A program made the position numbers and the translations under genes. Source: an uncultured Lachnospiraceae bacterium (lineage in GTDB: Bacteria; Bacillota; Clostridia; Lachnospirales; Lachnospiraceae). Taken from it: 64,000 nucleotides of DNA. The notes beneath the pieces are model-generated. The model had not been told where the DNA came from. It did no database searches and saw only the letters and a list, made by a program, of their open reading frames with translations. The stretch spans positions 1-64,000 of the forward strand of contig CALWSF010000010.1 of NCBI GenBank assembly GCA_944384125.1, given 5' to 3'. Below are positions 38,145 through 46,412 of the stretch, in pieces (the stretch's first letter is position 1; the number at the start of each line of letters is the position of its first letter).

Positions 38145-38873
38145 ATGAGACTGCTGATCATCCGCCACGCAGACCCGGATTATTCCATAGACTCCCTGAC
38201 TGCCACAGGAAAAATTGAAGCCGAACTTCTCTCCCGGCGCATCGCCCCTCTGCGCGATGCATACTTTTATGTCTCTCCCATGGGAAGAGCCAGAGATACG
38301 GCTGCGCCGTCCCTGAAGCTCGCTGAACGCACTGCTGTGGAATGCGACTGGCTGCGGGAGTTTTCTCCCGGCTTTCCCCATCCGGGCAAAGATTCCGGGC
38401 ACTGCGCCTGGGACTGGCTGCCTGATGCATGGACCGCAGAGCCGGAATATTTCGATCATCTCAACTGGGCACGCACCCCAATCATGAAGGAGGCACATGT
38501 GGAGGAGGAATACCTCCGCGTCACTGAAAATCTTGACAGACTTCTGGCCTCCCACGGATATGTGCGGAACGGTTTCTTCTACCGCGCCGAAAAGGCCAAT
38601 GAGGACACTCTCGTTTTTTTCTGCCATTTCGGCGTTGAATGTGTGCTTTTAAGCCATCTCCTCAACATATCTCCCATGCAGCTGTGGCACGGAACATGCG
38701 CACTGCCGTCCTCCGTTACCACTCTGTATACCGAAGAACGGCGCAGGGGAATTGCCTGTTTCCGGATGAGTTCCTTCGGGGATATTTCCCATCTCTACGC
38801 CGCCGGACGGGAGCCTTCTTTCGCCGCCCGCTTCTGTGAGACGTATGACAGAATGGATCAGAGACATGACTGA
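38145..38873 (+). CDS. Histidine phosphatase family protein
   Basis: 242 aa member of the phosphoglycerate-mutase-like superfamily. The phosphohistidine motif IIRHADPDYS lies at residues 5-14 (Arg6, His7 region), and SPMGRARDTA carries the second Arg. A late VFFCHFGVECVLL has the second His. ATG at 38145 with AGGAGG directly upstream is chosen; an earlier frame start at 38070 lies within the terminator. Substrate unknown; related clostridial proteins are small-molecule phosphatases. Confidence 0.9.
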   Translation: MRLLIIRHADPDYSIDSLTATGKIEAELLSRRIAPLRDAYFYVSPMGRARDTAAPSLKLAERTAVECDWLREFSPGFPHPGKDSGHCAWDWLPDAWTAEPEYFDHLNWARTPIMKEAHVEEEYLRVTENLDRLLASHGYVRNGFFYRAEKANEDTLVFFCHFGVECVLLSHLLNISPMQLWHGTCALPSSVTTLYTEERRRGIACFRMSSFGDISHLYAAGREPSFAARFCETYDRMDQRHD

Positions 38874-38895
38874 CCTTTAAATATCCCTGTATTCT

Positions 38896-39870
38896 TTAAT
38901 TTTGCCAGTTTATCTGCTGCTCCTTCAAAAGCTCAAAAACAGTCAGGCTTTCTTTCTCCATATTTTCCTCATTCATACGCACTGCCTGAATCTGATTATT
39001 GTCATAGGTTTTGTAATAGTAAATTCCTTTTCCGGCATTGACACAGCAGGAATAGGTTGTAATGTCCTCGCGGCCTTCCGCGGTAATCACAGAGCCGCGT
39101 ACCATGGCCGCCCCGTCCAGGATATGGAAAAACTGTGATACATTGGATCCCTCATCCTCCGGCGAACGGGAATTCCACTTAAGAAATGCCGCCCTGACAA
39201 AACGGGAGGCAGGAGAAAAATCTCCCGGAAGCCCCACTGCGCCCAGCCCCTGACCATACACAGAAAGCTCCACGCCCCCGGCAAACCGGTTTTCCGGATA
39301 CTTTCCTGTCAGATTCATATAATTGCTCAGATGTGCCTGATAATAAGGGAACGGCGGATTATTAGTCAGAACGCCGTAAGGATTCTCATAAATGTGGATT
39401 CCGTCCCGGGTCGATTCAAGGACAATACATGCATCACTGTCTGCAATCATCCAGTGCAGGGGAGCCAGGGGAAGCCCCGGAGCAAAGGGAACATTCAGAA
39501 GGTTAATGTTTTCCAGAAGCCGCCGCACCTCACTGACAGAAGCGCACTGTGCAAGAAGCCACGGGATCAGCTCAAATGGAGTCACATTGTCCTTTCCCTT
39601 TTCTTCCTCCTGATACACAGCATTGCCCGGAAAATTCAGGCCTGCCATTCCCAGTCCCTTCTCATTAACCGCCTCCGCATAAAGGGGGTATCCGTCCTGT
39701 ACGGAAGCCATCCCGATCATAGCGTAATGTTTTTTGATCTCCGGAAGTTTTTTAAACTCAAATCTGTAATTTCGCGGTGTAATAACAACCTTTTCCCCAA
39801 AGCCATATTCCAGATCCAGATTCCGGCCAAAATAAAAATCTCCGTTTTTACAGGTAATACAGGTACACAT
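38896..39870 (-). CDS. Bile salt hydrolase (choloylglycine hydrolase family)
   Basis: Ntn hydrolase that cleaves the amide bond of glycine- or taurine-conjugated bile acids; penicillin V acylase is the alternative activity in the family. 324 aa, nucleophile Cys2 exposed after Met removal, with Arg16 and Asp19 in FGRNLDLEY, Asn79 in AGLNFPG, Asn170-Asn171 in VLTNNPPF, and Arg223 in GLPGDFSPASRF. These match the bile salt hydrolase set, and the GQGLGAVGLPGDF segment favours it over penicillin acylase. It has a likely own promoter at 39978-40006 and a long leader hairpin. Marks a gut habitat. Confidence 0.93.
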   Translation of the reverse strand: MCTCITCKNGDFYFGRNLDLEYGFGEKVVITPRNYRFEFKKLPEIKKHYAMIGMASVQDGYPLYAEAVNEKGLGMAGLNFPGNAVYQEEEKGKDNVTPFELIPWLLAQCASVSEVRRLLENINLLNVPFAPGLPLAPLHWMIADSDACIVLESTRDGIHIYENPYGVLTNNPPFPYYQAHLSNYMNLTGKYPENRFAGGVELSVYGQGLGAVGLPGDFSPASRFVRAAFLKWNSRSPEDEGSNVSQFFHILDGAAMVRGSVITAEGREDITTYSCCVNAGKGIYYYKTYDNNQIQAVRMNEENMEKESLTVFELLKEQQINWQN

Positions 39871-39890
39871 ATTTCTCCTTTACATTTATC

Positions 39891-39930
39891 CTGCCAGGTG
39901 CATCATTCTGCCTCAGAATACACCCGGCAG
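39891..39930 (-). repeat. Long hairpin in the bile salt hydrolase leader
   Basis: A 40-base inverted repeat (CTGCC..GGTG..ATTCTG against CAGAAT..CACC..GGCAG) lies just before the ribosome site. It has no T run on the minus strand, so it looks like a stabilising or regulatory leader stem rather than a terminator. Confidence 0.55.
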
Positions 39931-39977
39931 AAATATTCATTATTATCCGTATATTTTTTCGTGTTTCTTCTGTCTCT

Positions 39978-40006
39978 ATACTACCCTGATTTGTTTATTA
40001 CTGCAA
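39978..40006 (-). promoter_or_regulatory. Candidate promoter of the bile salt hydrolase gene
   Basis: Minus-strand TTGCAG (40001-40006), 17-base spacer, TAGTAT (39978-39983), between the SDR stop and the hydrolase start. Confidence 0.5.
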
Positions 40007-40031
40007 GACTCCGGCAGATATTTTCCGTTAA

Positions 40032-40826
40032 TCAATATGCCTTTGTCATCCCCCCGTCCAGTAAAATCGTCTGTCCGGAAATATAACTGTTTGCCTCCGA
40101 ACAGAGGAAAGCCGCAAGGCGCCCGTATTCATCCGTACTCCCGTATCTTCCGAGAGGAAACGTTTTCAAATCATTTTTTTCATACTCATCAACGGTAACA
40201 CCGGCCTTTTTTGCCCTCATGGCATTAAGATCGGCTATCCGCGCCGTTCCGATACGTCCGGGTCCGATCACATTAATCAGAATCTTATCTTTTCCCAGCT
40301 CCGAAGACAGCGTCTTGCTCATTCCCACAACTCCCATTCTCATTGTATTTGACAGAATGAGGTTATCGAGACAGTCTTTGACTGATGAAGATGTGGAATT
40401 TACTATCCGTCCTCCTCCCAGACGGCGCATGGAAGGCAGGCAGGCTCTGATCGTCCGGACATATGACAAAAGACACATATTAAACGCCTTTTCCCAGTCT
40501 TCATCCCCGAAAGCATCAAAGGGCCCCGGCTTCGGGCCCGGACACATATTTACCAGCGCCCAGATATCTCCCAGTCTCTTTACCGTATAATCTGCCAGAT
40601 TCTTAATATCCTCTGCAGAATTCACATCGCAGATACAGACTTCCGGGCGGTTTCCCGTTTCTCTCTCGATCTCATCCTGAGTCTCGAGAAGCTGATCTTT
40701 GAATTCCTCTGCTGTACTGAGCATAACCTTCGCTCCCTCTCTGGCCATTTCCGTGGCAATTCCTTTTCCAAGCCCCGCAGCAGAAGCCATACACAAAACT
40801 GCTTTTCCCTTTAATCCCATATTCAT
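40032..40826 (-). CDS. SDR family oxidoreductase with altered catalytic residues
   Basis: 264 aa short-chain dehydrogenase fold. Cofactor motif is ASAAGLGKGIA (residues 14-24), with a later VNMCPG in place of NNAG. Ser residues occur in NSTSSSV (143-149), but the catalytic Tyr-x-x-x-Lys is replaced by Ser159 and Arg163 in LSNTMRMGVVGMSK; the C-terminal SGQTILLDGGMTKAY is normal. The substitution means that the usual hydride transfer chemistry is doubtful. Third gene of the aminotransferase-FAH-SDR operon. ATG 40826 has GGGAGG upstream. Confidence 0.87.
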   Translation of the reverse strand: MNMGLKGKAVLCMASAAGLGKGIATEMAREGAKVMLSTAEEFKDQLLETQDEIERETGNRPEVCICDVNSAEDIKNLADYTVKRLGDIWALVNMCPGPKPGPFDAFGDEDWEKAFNMCLLSYVRTIRACLPSMRRLGGGRIVNSTSSSVKDCLDNLILSNTMRMGVVGMSKTLSSELGKDKILINVIGPGRIGTARIADLNAMRAKKAGVTVDEYEKNDLKTFPLGRYGSTDEYGRLAAFLCSEANSYISGQTILLDGGMTKAY

Positions 40827-40898
40827 ATTTTAATCCTCCCGTCCGTAATTCATATTTATCAGTCCTTACAATTTGTAATTTATGCAAAATCCGGTTTC

Positions 40899-41843
40899 TT
40901 ATATCTGCCTGTATGCACCGCCTTTTTCCGGATGAAGTTTCAAATCTTCCACAGGATTTACAAGGGCCCTCATTTTAAATCCATCCGGCCCCAAAATACG
41001 GCACTCCGCCGTATCTCCATCCTTTATCTCAAAAGCCCTCGGCGTTCCCGTAGAAAGGATATCCCCCGCAAACCAGCCCTGAATACGGCTGTGCAGCGAC
41101 ACAAGCTCTGAGGGACGGTGTGTCATATTGCTTACTGTATTTCGCGCATAAACCTCTCCGTTACGAACGCTCTGTACCTCCAGTTTAAGTACATCCGGCA
41201 CCTCATCCGGTGTGACCAGTTCCGGTCCGAAGGAAAAGAAAGTGGGAAAGTTTTTTGCAATTGTAAGATATCTCGGATTTCCCTGTACATAATCATTTCC
41301 TTTTAAAATCGATTCTTCCGTCATATCCAGAATTGTCGTATAACCTACAATAACTTTCTCCCAGTCCTTTTCCTCCACATCACGGCAGTCGCATCCCAGA
41401 ATGATTCCCAGCTCCGCCTCCGCTGTCGTCCTCTGCGCTTCCTTTAAGGCCGGCAGCTGTATCTTATCGCCCGGACCGATGAGCGTATCCGCCTGCTTAA
41501 AGAAACTCCCGGGAAATCCGACAGGAGCAGACGCTCCGATGTCTCCCGCATGCTCCGTGTAGTTTAATCCTATCCCGAAAATTCTTCTGGGACTGCGATA
41601 CAGCGGGGCATATTTTACCTCATCTCCGGGAACAAATCCCGCCATTTTCTCAAGCTCCCGTTTTCCTCCCTCATTATACCAGGTGGTCAGACCTGGAATC
41701 TGTCCTGCACAGATAAGCTCATACATTTCCTCCTTCCATGCTGTTCCTTTGACTGCATTTACTGCATAAACCGGAACAACTCCGTTTTCTGTAACAATCC
41801 CCGCTTTTTCTCTGCCTTTTATCTTAATGGTAACCAGACGCAT
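40899..41843 (-). CDS. Fumarylacetoacetate hydrolase family protein
   Basis: 314 aa. An N-terminal small domain is followed by the FAH fold with the metal-binding Glu residues in the AEAELGIILG segment and the Asp later in the TTILDMTEESIL segment; the GIGLNYTEHAGDIG loop and the STGTPRAFEIKDGD end are family features. Members hydrate, isomerise or cleave small diketo or hydroxy-acid compounds from aromatic or sugar acid pathways. Its neighbours (aminotransferase, SDR) suggest breakdown of an amino or keto acid; the substrate is unknown. Confidence 0.9.
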   Translation of the reverse strand: MRLVTIKIKGREKAGIVTENGVVPVYAVNAVKGTAWKEEMYELICAGQIPGLTTWYNEGGKRELEKMAGFVPGDEVKYAPLYRSPRRIFGIGLNYTEHAGDIGASAPVGFPGSFFKQADTLIGPGDKIQLPALKEAQRTTAEAELGIILGCDCRDVEEKDWEKVIVGYTTILDMTEESILKGNDYVQGNPRYLTIAKNFPTFFSFGPELVTPDEVPDVLKLEVQSVRNGEVYARNTVSNMTHRPSELVSLHSRIQGWFAGDILSTGTPRAFEIKDGDTAECRILGPDGFKMRALVNPVEDLKLHPEKGGAYRQI

Positions 41844-41891
41844 ATTATTTTCCTCCTTTTTTACCTGTTATCTGTGTCCCGTGTCCGCATT

Positions 41892-43079
41892 TTACACATT
41901 TCCATCCTGAAGCTTTTTTACCGCACCGGCAATCCTGGCGCAGCCTTCTCTTATCGTCTCCATTCCCGCAGCAAAAGACATTCTCAGATACCCCTCTCCG
42001 CCGGGTCCGAATACATCTCCCGGAACCAGAGCAACCTTTGCCTCATTTAAGAGATACTCTGCCATCCACGCACTTGAATAACCAAGAGATTTAATGTTGA
42101 TAAAGATATAAAAAGCACCTTTTGGAGAAAGGCAGCTCAGCCCCGGAACAGCGTTGATGGCTTTTACCGCACAGTTGCGGCGCTCCTCATATTCTCTGAC
42201 CATTTCATCAACCTCATTATTCTCTTCTCTCAGAGCTGTAACCGCCGCTCTCTGCACGAAAGACGGCGCGCATGTCGTGTTATGCTGATGTATTTTATTA
42301 AGAACTGCTATGTACTCTTTCGGAGCTGCAACATAGCCTATTCTCCAGCCTGTCATAGAATACGCCTTGGAAAATCCGTTCAGCGTGAAGGTCCGTTCCT
42401 TCATTCCGGGCAGCGATGCAATACTTATATGTTTTTCCCCGTCATAAATCAGACGCTCATAAATTTCATCAGCAATTACCAGGAGATTTTCTCCGACTGC
42501 CAGCCGGGCAATCCCCTCAAGCGTTTTTCTGTTCAGAACGCCCCCAGTGGGATTATTCGGCGTCACAATTACCAGAGCCTTCGTTTTTTCTGTTACTTTA
42601 CTGCGAAGCTCTTCCAGATCAATCTGATAATTATTTTCCTCTCTCAGAGAGTAAGTAACGGGAACAGCTCCCAGAAGCTTCGGCACATTCAGATAATTCA
42701 TCCACACAGGATCGGGAACCAGAATTTCATCCCCCTCATCCAGGACAGAACATAATGTATCAAATACCGCCTCAGACAAACCTACCGTAACCAGAATTTC
42801 ATCTGCACAGTAATTCACATTGTTTTCTTTTACCAGCTTCTCCGCAACAGCCTGACGCAGCTCCATATTTCCCAGATTGGAGGTATAAAATACATCTCCA
42901 TCCTCCAGAGCCAATATACACGCTTTCTTAATGTATTCCGGCGTATCAAAGTCAGGACGCCCCAGCTCAAAATGAAGCACTTTTTCTCCGTTTCTCTCCA
43001 TAGCCAGCGCCTTCTCATTTACTTTTCTGATTCCTGACGGTACAAGCCTGTCCATTCTCTTCGATGTTCTCAATTCCAT
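41892..43079 (-). CDS. Class I/II pyridoxal-phosphate aminotransferase
   Basis: 395 aa from the ATG at 43079, which has AGGAGG 8 bases upstream; a longer frame to 43151 lacks support. Family marks are the start SGIRKVNEKA, TVGLSEAVFD (phosphate cup), the VTPNNPTGG loop, DEIYERLIYDG, and the PLP lysine in NGFSKAYSMTGWRIGY. AspC/AspB-like subgroup I gamma. First gene of the operon divergent from a LysR regulator, which probably controls it. Confidence 0.93.
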   Translation of the reverse strand: MELRTSKRMDRLVPSGIRKVNEKALAMERNGEKVLHFELGRPDFDTPEYIKKACILALEDGDVFYTSNLGNMELRQAVAEKLVKENNVNYCADEILVTVGLSEAVFDTLCSVLDEGDEILVPDPVWMNYLNVPKLLGAVPVTYSLREENNYQIDLEELRSKVTEKTKALVIVTPNNPTGGVLNRKTLEGIARLAVGENLLVIADEIYERLIYDGEKHISIASLPGMKERTFTLNGFSKAYSMTGWRIGYVAAPKEYIAVLNKIHQHNTTCAPSFVQRAAVTALREENNEVDEMVREYEERRNCAVKAINAVPGLSCLSPKGAFYIFINIKSLGYSSAWMAEYLLNEAKVALVPGDVFGPGGEGYLRMSFAAGMETIREGCARIAGAVKKLQDGNV

Positions 43080-43144
43080 ATTTTTACCTCCTGAGTAATA
43101 TAATCTTATATTTTGCCTGTTCTTCCCGAAGTCCCCAAACCTTT

Positions 43145-43158
43145 CTGTCAATTGACAG
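43145..43158. promoter_or_regulatory. 14-bp palindrome overlapping the lysR -35
   Basis: CTGTCAATTGACAG is a perfect palindrome that contains the -35 TTGACA on both strands. It sits between the aminotransferase and lysR genes, where autoregulation would be expected. Confidence 0.55.
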
Positions 43159-43180
43159 TGGCAGATTCACATTGTATGAT
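43152..43180 (+). promoter_or_regulatory. Promoter toward the LysR regulator gene
   Basis: TTGACA (43152-43157), spacer 17, TATGAT (43175-43180). The -10 is also the left arm of TATGAT-N3-ATCATA (43175-43189), a second symmetric site. The predicted leader is about 160 bases. Confidence 0.65.
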
Positions 43181-43347
43181 AAAATCATATTTTTATTTAC
43201 TGTCCCTCCTTTTTATTACCTGGCAGTCTCTGTTTTCTGCCTTTATTGTAAAAAGAAGATACCGAAAAGTAAAATATGTAAAACTTTAAAGCCTTATTTC
43301 TGATTTGGTATAGGAAAAAATACAGACTGCTGAAAGGAGGCATCCCA

Positions 43348-44298
43348 ATGCTCGATTACAAAGAATATATCTGTGCCATCAGTGAAGAAAGAAGTTTTTC
43401 CAGAGCAGCACAGAAACTGTATGTGTCCCAGCCCTGGCTGAGCAGCGTAGTCAAAAAAACGGAACAGGAAATCAACACTCCTATTTTTGATCGCAGCACA
43501 ACCCCGATTTCACTGACGGAAGCCGGGACCTATTATATAGAACAGGCCCGAAGGGTAATGGCCATTGAAGAAGAAATGCGGCAGCACTTTAAAGAACTGA
43601 GTCTGAAAGCTGAAAAAGGAATCAATATCGGAAGCTCCATGTTTTTCTGCACCTATGTTCTGCCAGGTCTTCTACAGGAATTCCGGGCAGCCAATCCCGG
43701 GTTTACGCTTACCTTTACCGAAGGCGGCAGCCAGGCTCTTCTGGAAAAACTGCTGGAGCAGAAGCTGGATTTTATATTGGAAGCAGAGCCTTTAAATGAT
43801 CCCCGGATACAGTCAACCGCCTGGGCCGTTGAGGAGATTGTTCTGGCTGTTCCTTCCCGGTTTCCCATTAATCGTGAACTTAAGGAGTACTGCTACACCT
43901 CTGAAGAATTTCAGAACCGGAAAAAATCCGCCTGCAAAAAGCCGCCTGTTCCCCTGAGTGCCTTCAGAGATGGGCCTTTTCTTATGCTCCAGCAGGGAAA
44001 TGATATATATAACCGCAGTATGGATCTGTGCCGGCATGCCGGCTTTGAGCCAAAAGTTTCCATGTATCTGACACAGATGATGACGGTTTACTTTCTTGTC
44101 TGCGAAGGCCAGGGCGTCTCTTTTCTGCGCTCAACAATTTCGGAATACGCCCCTCATACTGAAGAGATCGTTTTTTATCTGCTGGACAATCCGGCAGCTG
44201 TGCGGAACATATATCTTTCTCAGCGCAGACAGGAGCCGGACGAGCGGCAGCAGAAGCTTCTCAATTATCTCTGGGGGCATAATCTTCTGCAAAAATAA
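43348..44298 (+). CDS. LysR-type transcriptional regulator
   Basis: 316 aa. N-terminal winged helix with SFSRAAQKLYVSQPWLSSVVK and FDRSTTPISLTEAG, then a periplasmic-binding-like effector domain (about 90-300). LysR proteins usually control a divergent neighbour, which here is the aminotransferase-FAH-SDR unit; the 268-base gap holds two symmetric sites. ATG 43348 has AAAGGAGG upstream. The effector is unknown. Confidence 0.93.
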   Translation: MLDYKEYICAISEERSFSRAAQKLYVSQPWLSSVVKKTEQEINTPIFDRSTTPISLTEAGTYYIEQARRVMAIEEEMRQHFKELSLKAEKGINIGSSMFFCTYVLPGLLQEFRAANPGFTLTFTEGGSQALLEKLLEQKLDFILEAEPLNDPRIQSTAWAVEEIVLAVPSRFPINRELKEYCYTSEEFQNRKKSACKKPPVPLSAFRDGPFLMLQQGNDIYNRSMDLCRHAGFEPKVSMYLTQMMTVYFLVCEGQGVSFLRSTISEYAPHTEEIVFYLLDNPAAVRNIYLSQRRQEPDERQQKLLNYLWGHNLLQK

Positions 44299-44319
44299 AA
44301 AAGCTCTTAAAACACAACA

Positions 44320-44362
44320 GGGCCGTCACAGCCGCCCGGTTAACAGGCGGCTGTGACGGCCC
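44320..44362. terminator. Very strong 17-bp hairpin between convergent genes
   Basis: GGGCCGTCACAGCCGCC (44320-44336) pairs perfectly with its complement at 44346-44362 around a 9-base loop. U-rich sequence follows on the minus strand (TGTTGTGTTTT), so it can end the small 44388-44648 gene; on the plus strand it follows lysR. Confidence 0.7.
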
Positions 44363-44387
44363 ACACGCGTAACACATCATCTGCAGA

Positions 44388-44648
44388 TTAAAATACAGTA
44401 TATGAATGCACAAGCCTCTTTGCCTTTTCATAATCTTTCCCGGATACGAGCACTTCATACCGGTACATTTTCTTCAGTATATTGTCTCCGCTGTCACTTA
44501 AGGTTCTTGTTCTTTCAAAAGAATTACTTAAATTAATTGTATTACAGACTGTCTTCACGTTGTTATTCTCCAGAAATTGTTTTATCTCCATACATCTCTG
44601 ACAGTCATTACCATTCCACACACATTTCCATAAATATTTTTCAAACAT
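44388..44648 (-). CDS. Hypothetical small protein, 86 aa
   Basis: Not recognised. A short Cys cluster lies near the N-terminus (KCVWNGNDCQRCMEIKQFL, with CxxC at 16-19), followed by a loop, and a C-terminal YRYEVLVSGKDYEKAKRLV strand-helix resembling DUF2007-like proteins. It starts 50 bases after the MFS gene stop and may be co-transcribed. ORF quality is fair, and the ribosome site (CAGGAGG) upstream supports translation. Confidence 0.6.
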   Translation of the reverse strand: MFEKYLWKCVWNGNDCQRCMEIKQFLENNNVKTVCNTINLSNSFERTRTLSDSGDNILKKMYRYEVLVSGKDYEKAKRLVHSYTVF

Positions 44649-44698
44649 TATAAATATGCCTCCTGATAAAGCTGCACCTTACGTCTGCCGACGCCCGC

Positions 44699-45907
44699 TC
44701 ACGAATGCGCTTTCCCGAATCTGTTCAGAATAAACAGGGACACGACCAGCACCAGCGGAAATACACAGCCTGCAAGCATTCCCATCTGAAGATTATTTCC
44801 TGCATTCTGTGTAACAGCTCCCACAAGGCCGGGGCCAAATGCCCCGCCCAGATCCCCGGCCATCGCCAGGAGGGCAAACATCGCTGTTCCGCCGGCCGGC
44901 AGCTGTCTGGAGGATATGCTGATGGTTCCGGGCCACATAATTCCCACTGAAAAACCGCAGATCATACATCCGGCCAGACCGATAAGCGGATTGGACGACA
45001 CAGAAGCCATCAGATAGCAAATCAGACACAGAATTCCCGATCCCATCATAAATGTTCTAAGATTCATCCTGTCCCCGAATTTCCCGTAAATCGAACGGCT
45101 CATTCCCATTGTCACTGCAAACATACATGGGCCGGCGATATCTCCGGCTGTCTTGGAAAGCCCCGCCGCCGACTCAGCATATGCAGACGCCCACTGTGCC
45201 ATGGAAAGCTCTGACGCCCCGGCACACACCATCAGAATGACACATACCCAGAAGAGTGGAATCCTCAGAAGGCCGAGAATTCCCAGGCCTTTTCCGTCCT
45301 CCACCAGATACTCAATGGGACAGACTGCAAAATTGTATATATTATACAGAGGAATCAGCGCCCAGATGGCGGCTAGCCACCTCCACCTGTCAATTCCGAA
45401 TACCGCAAAAAACAGGGTGGATAAAAGCACAACTCCCACCGTTCCCCAGCAGTAAAAGGAATGCAGAAGACTCATTACCGCTTCCTTGTGATCAAAAGGA
45501 CACGCCTCCACAATGGGACTTCCCAGAACCTCGATCAGACCGCTTCCAACCGCATAAATTACCACACTCACAATAATTCCCGTAAAAGGATCCGGAAAAC
45601 AGCCCGGGAAAACCGCAAGGCCAATCAGTCCTGCAGCAGAACAAACCCCCGATGCAACAACACTCCTGCGGTAGCCAATCCGATCCACAAACCGGGCACA
45701 GAGAATATCGGTAACCAGCTGCGTCATAAAAAATGTTGTTGAAATCAGCGCAATTTTCCCAAGCGGTATCCCATAATCCCTGTGGAATTTCAGGAACAGA
45801 AGAGGTGCAAAATTTGCCATAACAGCCTGCGTAATGTATCCCAGATAACACGCTGTCAGTGTTTTTTTATAATCTTTAACCATTTTTCCAAAACCAGCCT
45901 TTTTCAA
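44699..45907 (-). CDS. MFS transporter
   Basis: Major facilitator of about 400 aa with 12 predicted membrane helices. The loop-2 motif is DILCARFVDRIGYRRS, and the middle linker separates two six-helix halves. Substrate cannot be assigned. The frame opens at a TTG at 45907; an ATG at 45883 (MVKDYKKTL) is the alternative start and neither has a strong ribosome site. It stands next to, but is separated by a terminator from, the arsenic operon. Confidence 0.88.
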   Translation of the reverse strand: MKKAGFGKMVKDYKKTLTACYLGYITQAVMANFAPLLFLKFHRDYGIPLGKIALISTTFFMTQLVTDILCARFVDRIGYRRSVVASGVCSAAGLIGLAVFPGCFPDPFTGIIVSVVIYAVGSGLIEVLGSPIVEACPFDHKEAVMSLLHSFYCWGTVGVVLLSTLFFAVFGIDRWRWLAAIWALIPLYNIYNFAVCPIEYLVEDGKGLGILGLLRIPLFWVCVILMVCAGASELSMAQWASAYAESAAGLSKTAGDIAGPCMFAVTMGMSRSIYGKFGDRMNLRTFMMGSGILCLICYLMASVSSNPLIGLAGCMICGFSVGIMWPGTISISSRQLPAGGTAMFALLAMAGDLGGAFGPGLVGAVTQNAGNNLQMGMLAGCVFPLVLVVSLFILNRFGKAHS

Positions 45908-45960
45908 TTATTCTTTTAAGACTATACTTCTTTTTTTCATACATATCAACTGTCGGACAT

Positions 45961-45988
45961 AAAAACAGCGGACAAAAACTGTCCGCTG
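45961..45988 (-). terminator. Terminator of the arsenic operon
   Basis: CAGCGGACA (45966-45974) pairs perfectly with TGTCCGCTG (45980-45988); on the minus strand a TTTTT run follows directly. Confidence 0.85.
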
Positions 45989-46007
45989 CCATCCAATCTG
46001 CATCATC

Positions 46008-46412
46008 TTAAAAACTGCCAAGCTCTGTTTTTAATTCTGAGATTTTCTTCTCTATCTCCCATATAACTGCTCTGAACTCCTTATCCGGCTTTCCCGTTGG
46101 ATCTTCAAGCCCCCAGTTATCATCAAATTCTCTTCCCATGAAGGGACATCCCACATTGCAGCCCATGGAAATGGCAATATCCGTTTCCGGAATGTCAGAT
46201 ATCAGCTTGCTGTACTGCCCGTCTGCCTCCATATCAATCCCATACATTTCCTTCATCAGCCTGACCGCATCCTGATTGATCTGCGGTTTTACTTCTGTGC
46301 CTGCTGAATAGCTCTCGAACACATCTCCCGCCAGATGCCTTCCGAGAGTCTCTGCAATCTGGCTCCTGCAGGAATTGTGAACACAGACAAATACAACCTT
46401 TTTCCTACCCAT
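46008..46412 (-). CDS. arsC: Arsenate reductase ArsC, LMW phosphatase type
   Basis: Reduces arsenate to arsenite using a Cys relay and thioredoxin. 134 aa from the ATG at 46412, which overlaps the acr3 stop as TAATG and has AGAGG upstream; a longer frame to 46451 is inside acr3. Catalytic P-loop CVHNSCRSQIAE gives the nucleophilic Cys, and SMGCNVGCPF provides the later Cys pair; all of this is the thioredoxin-linked ArsC of Gram-positives. Last gene of the ars operon. Confidence 0.95.
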   Translation of the reverse strand: MGRKKVVFVCVHNSCRSQIAETLGRHLAGDVFESYSAGTEVKPQINQDAVRLMKEMYGIDMEADGQYSKLISDIPETDIAISMGCNVGCPFMGREFDDNWGLEDPTGKPDKEFRAVIWEIEKKISELKTELGSF

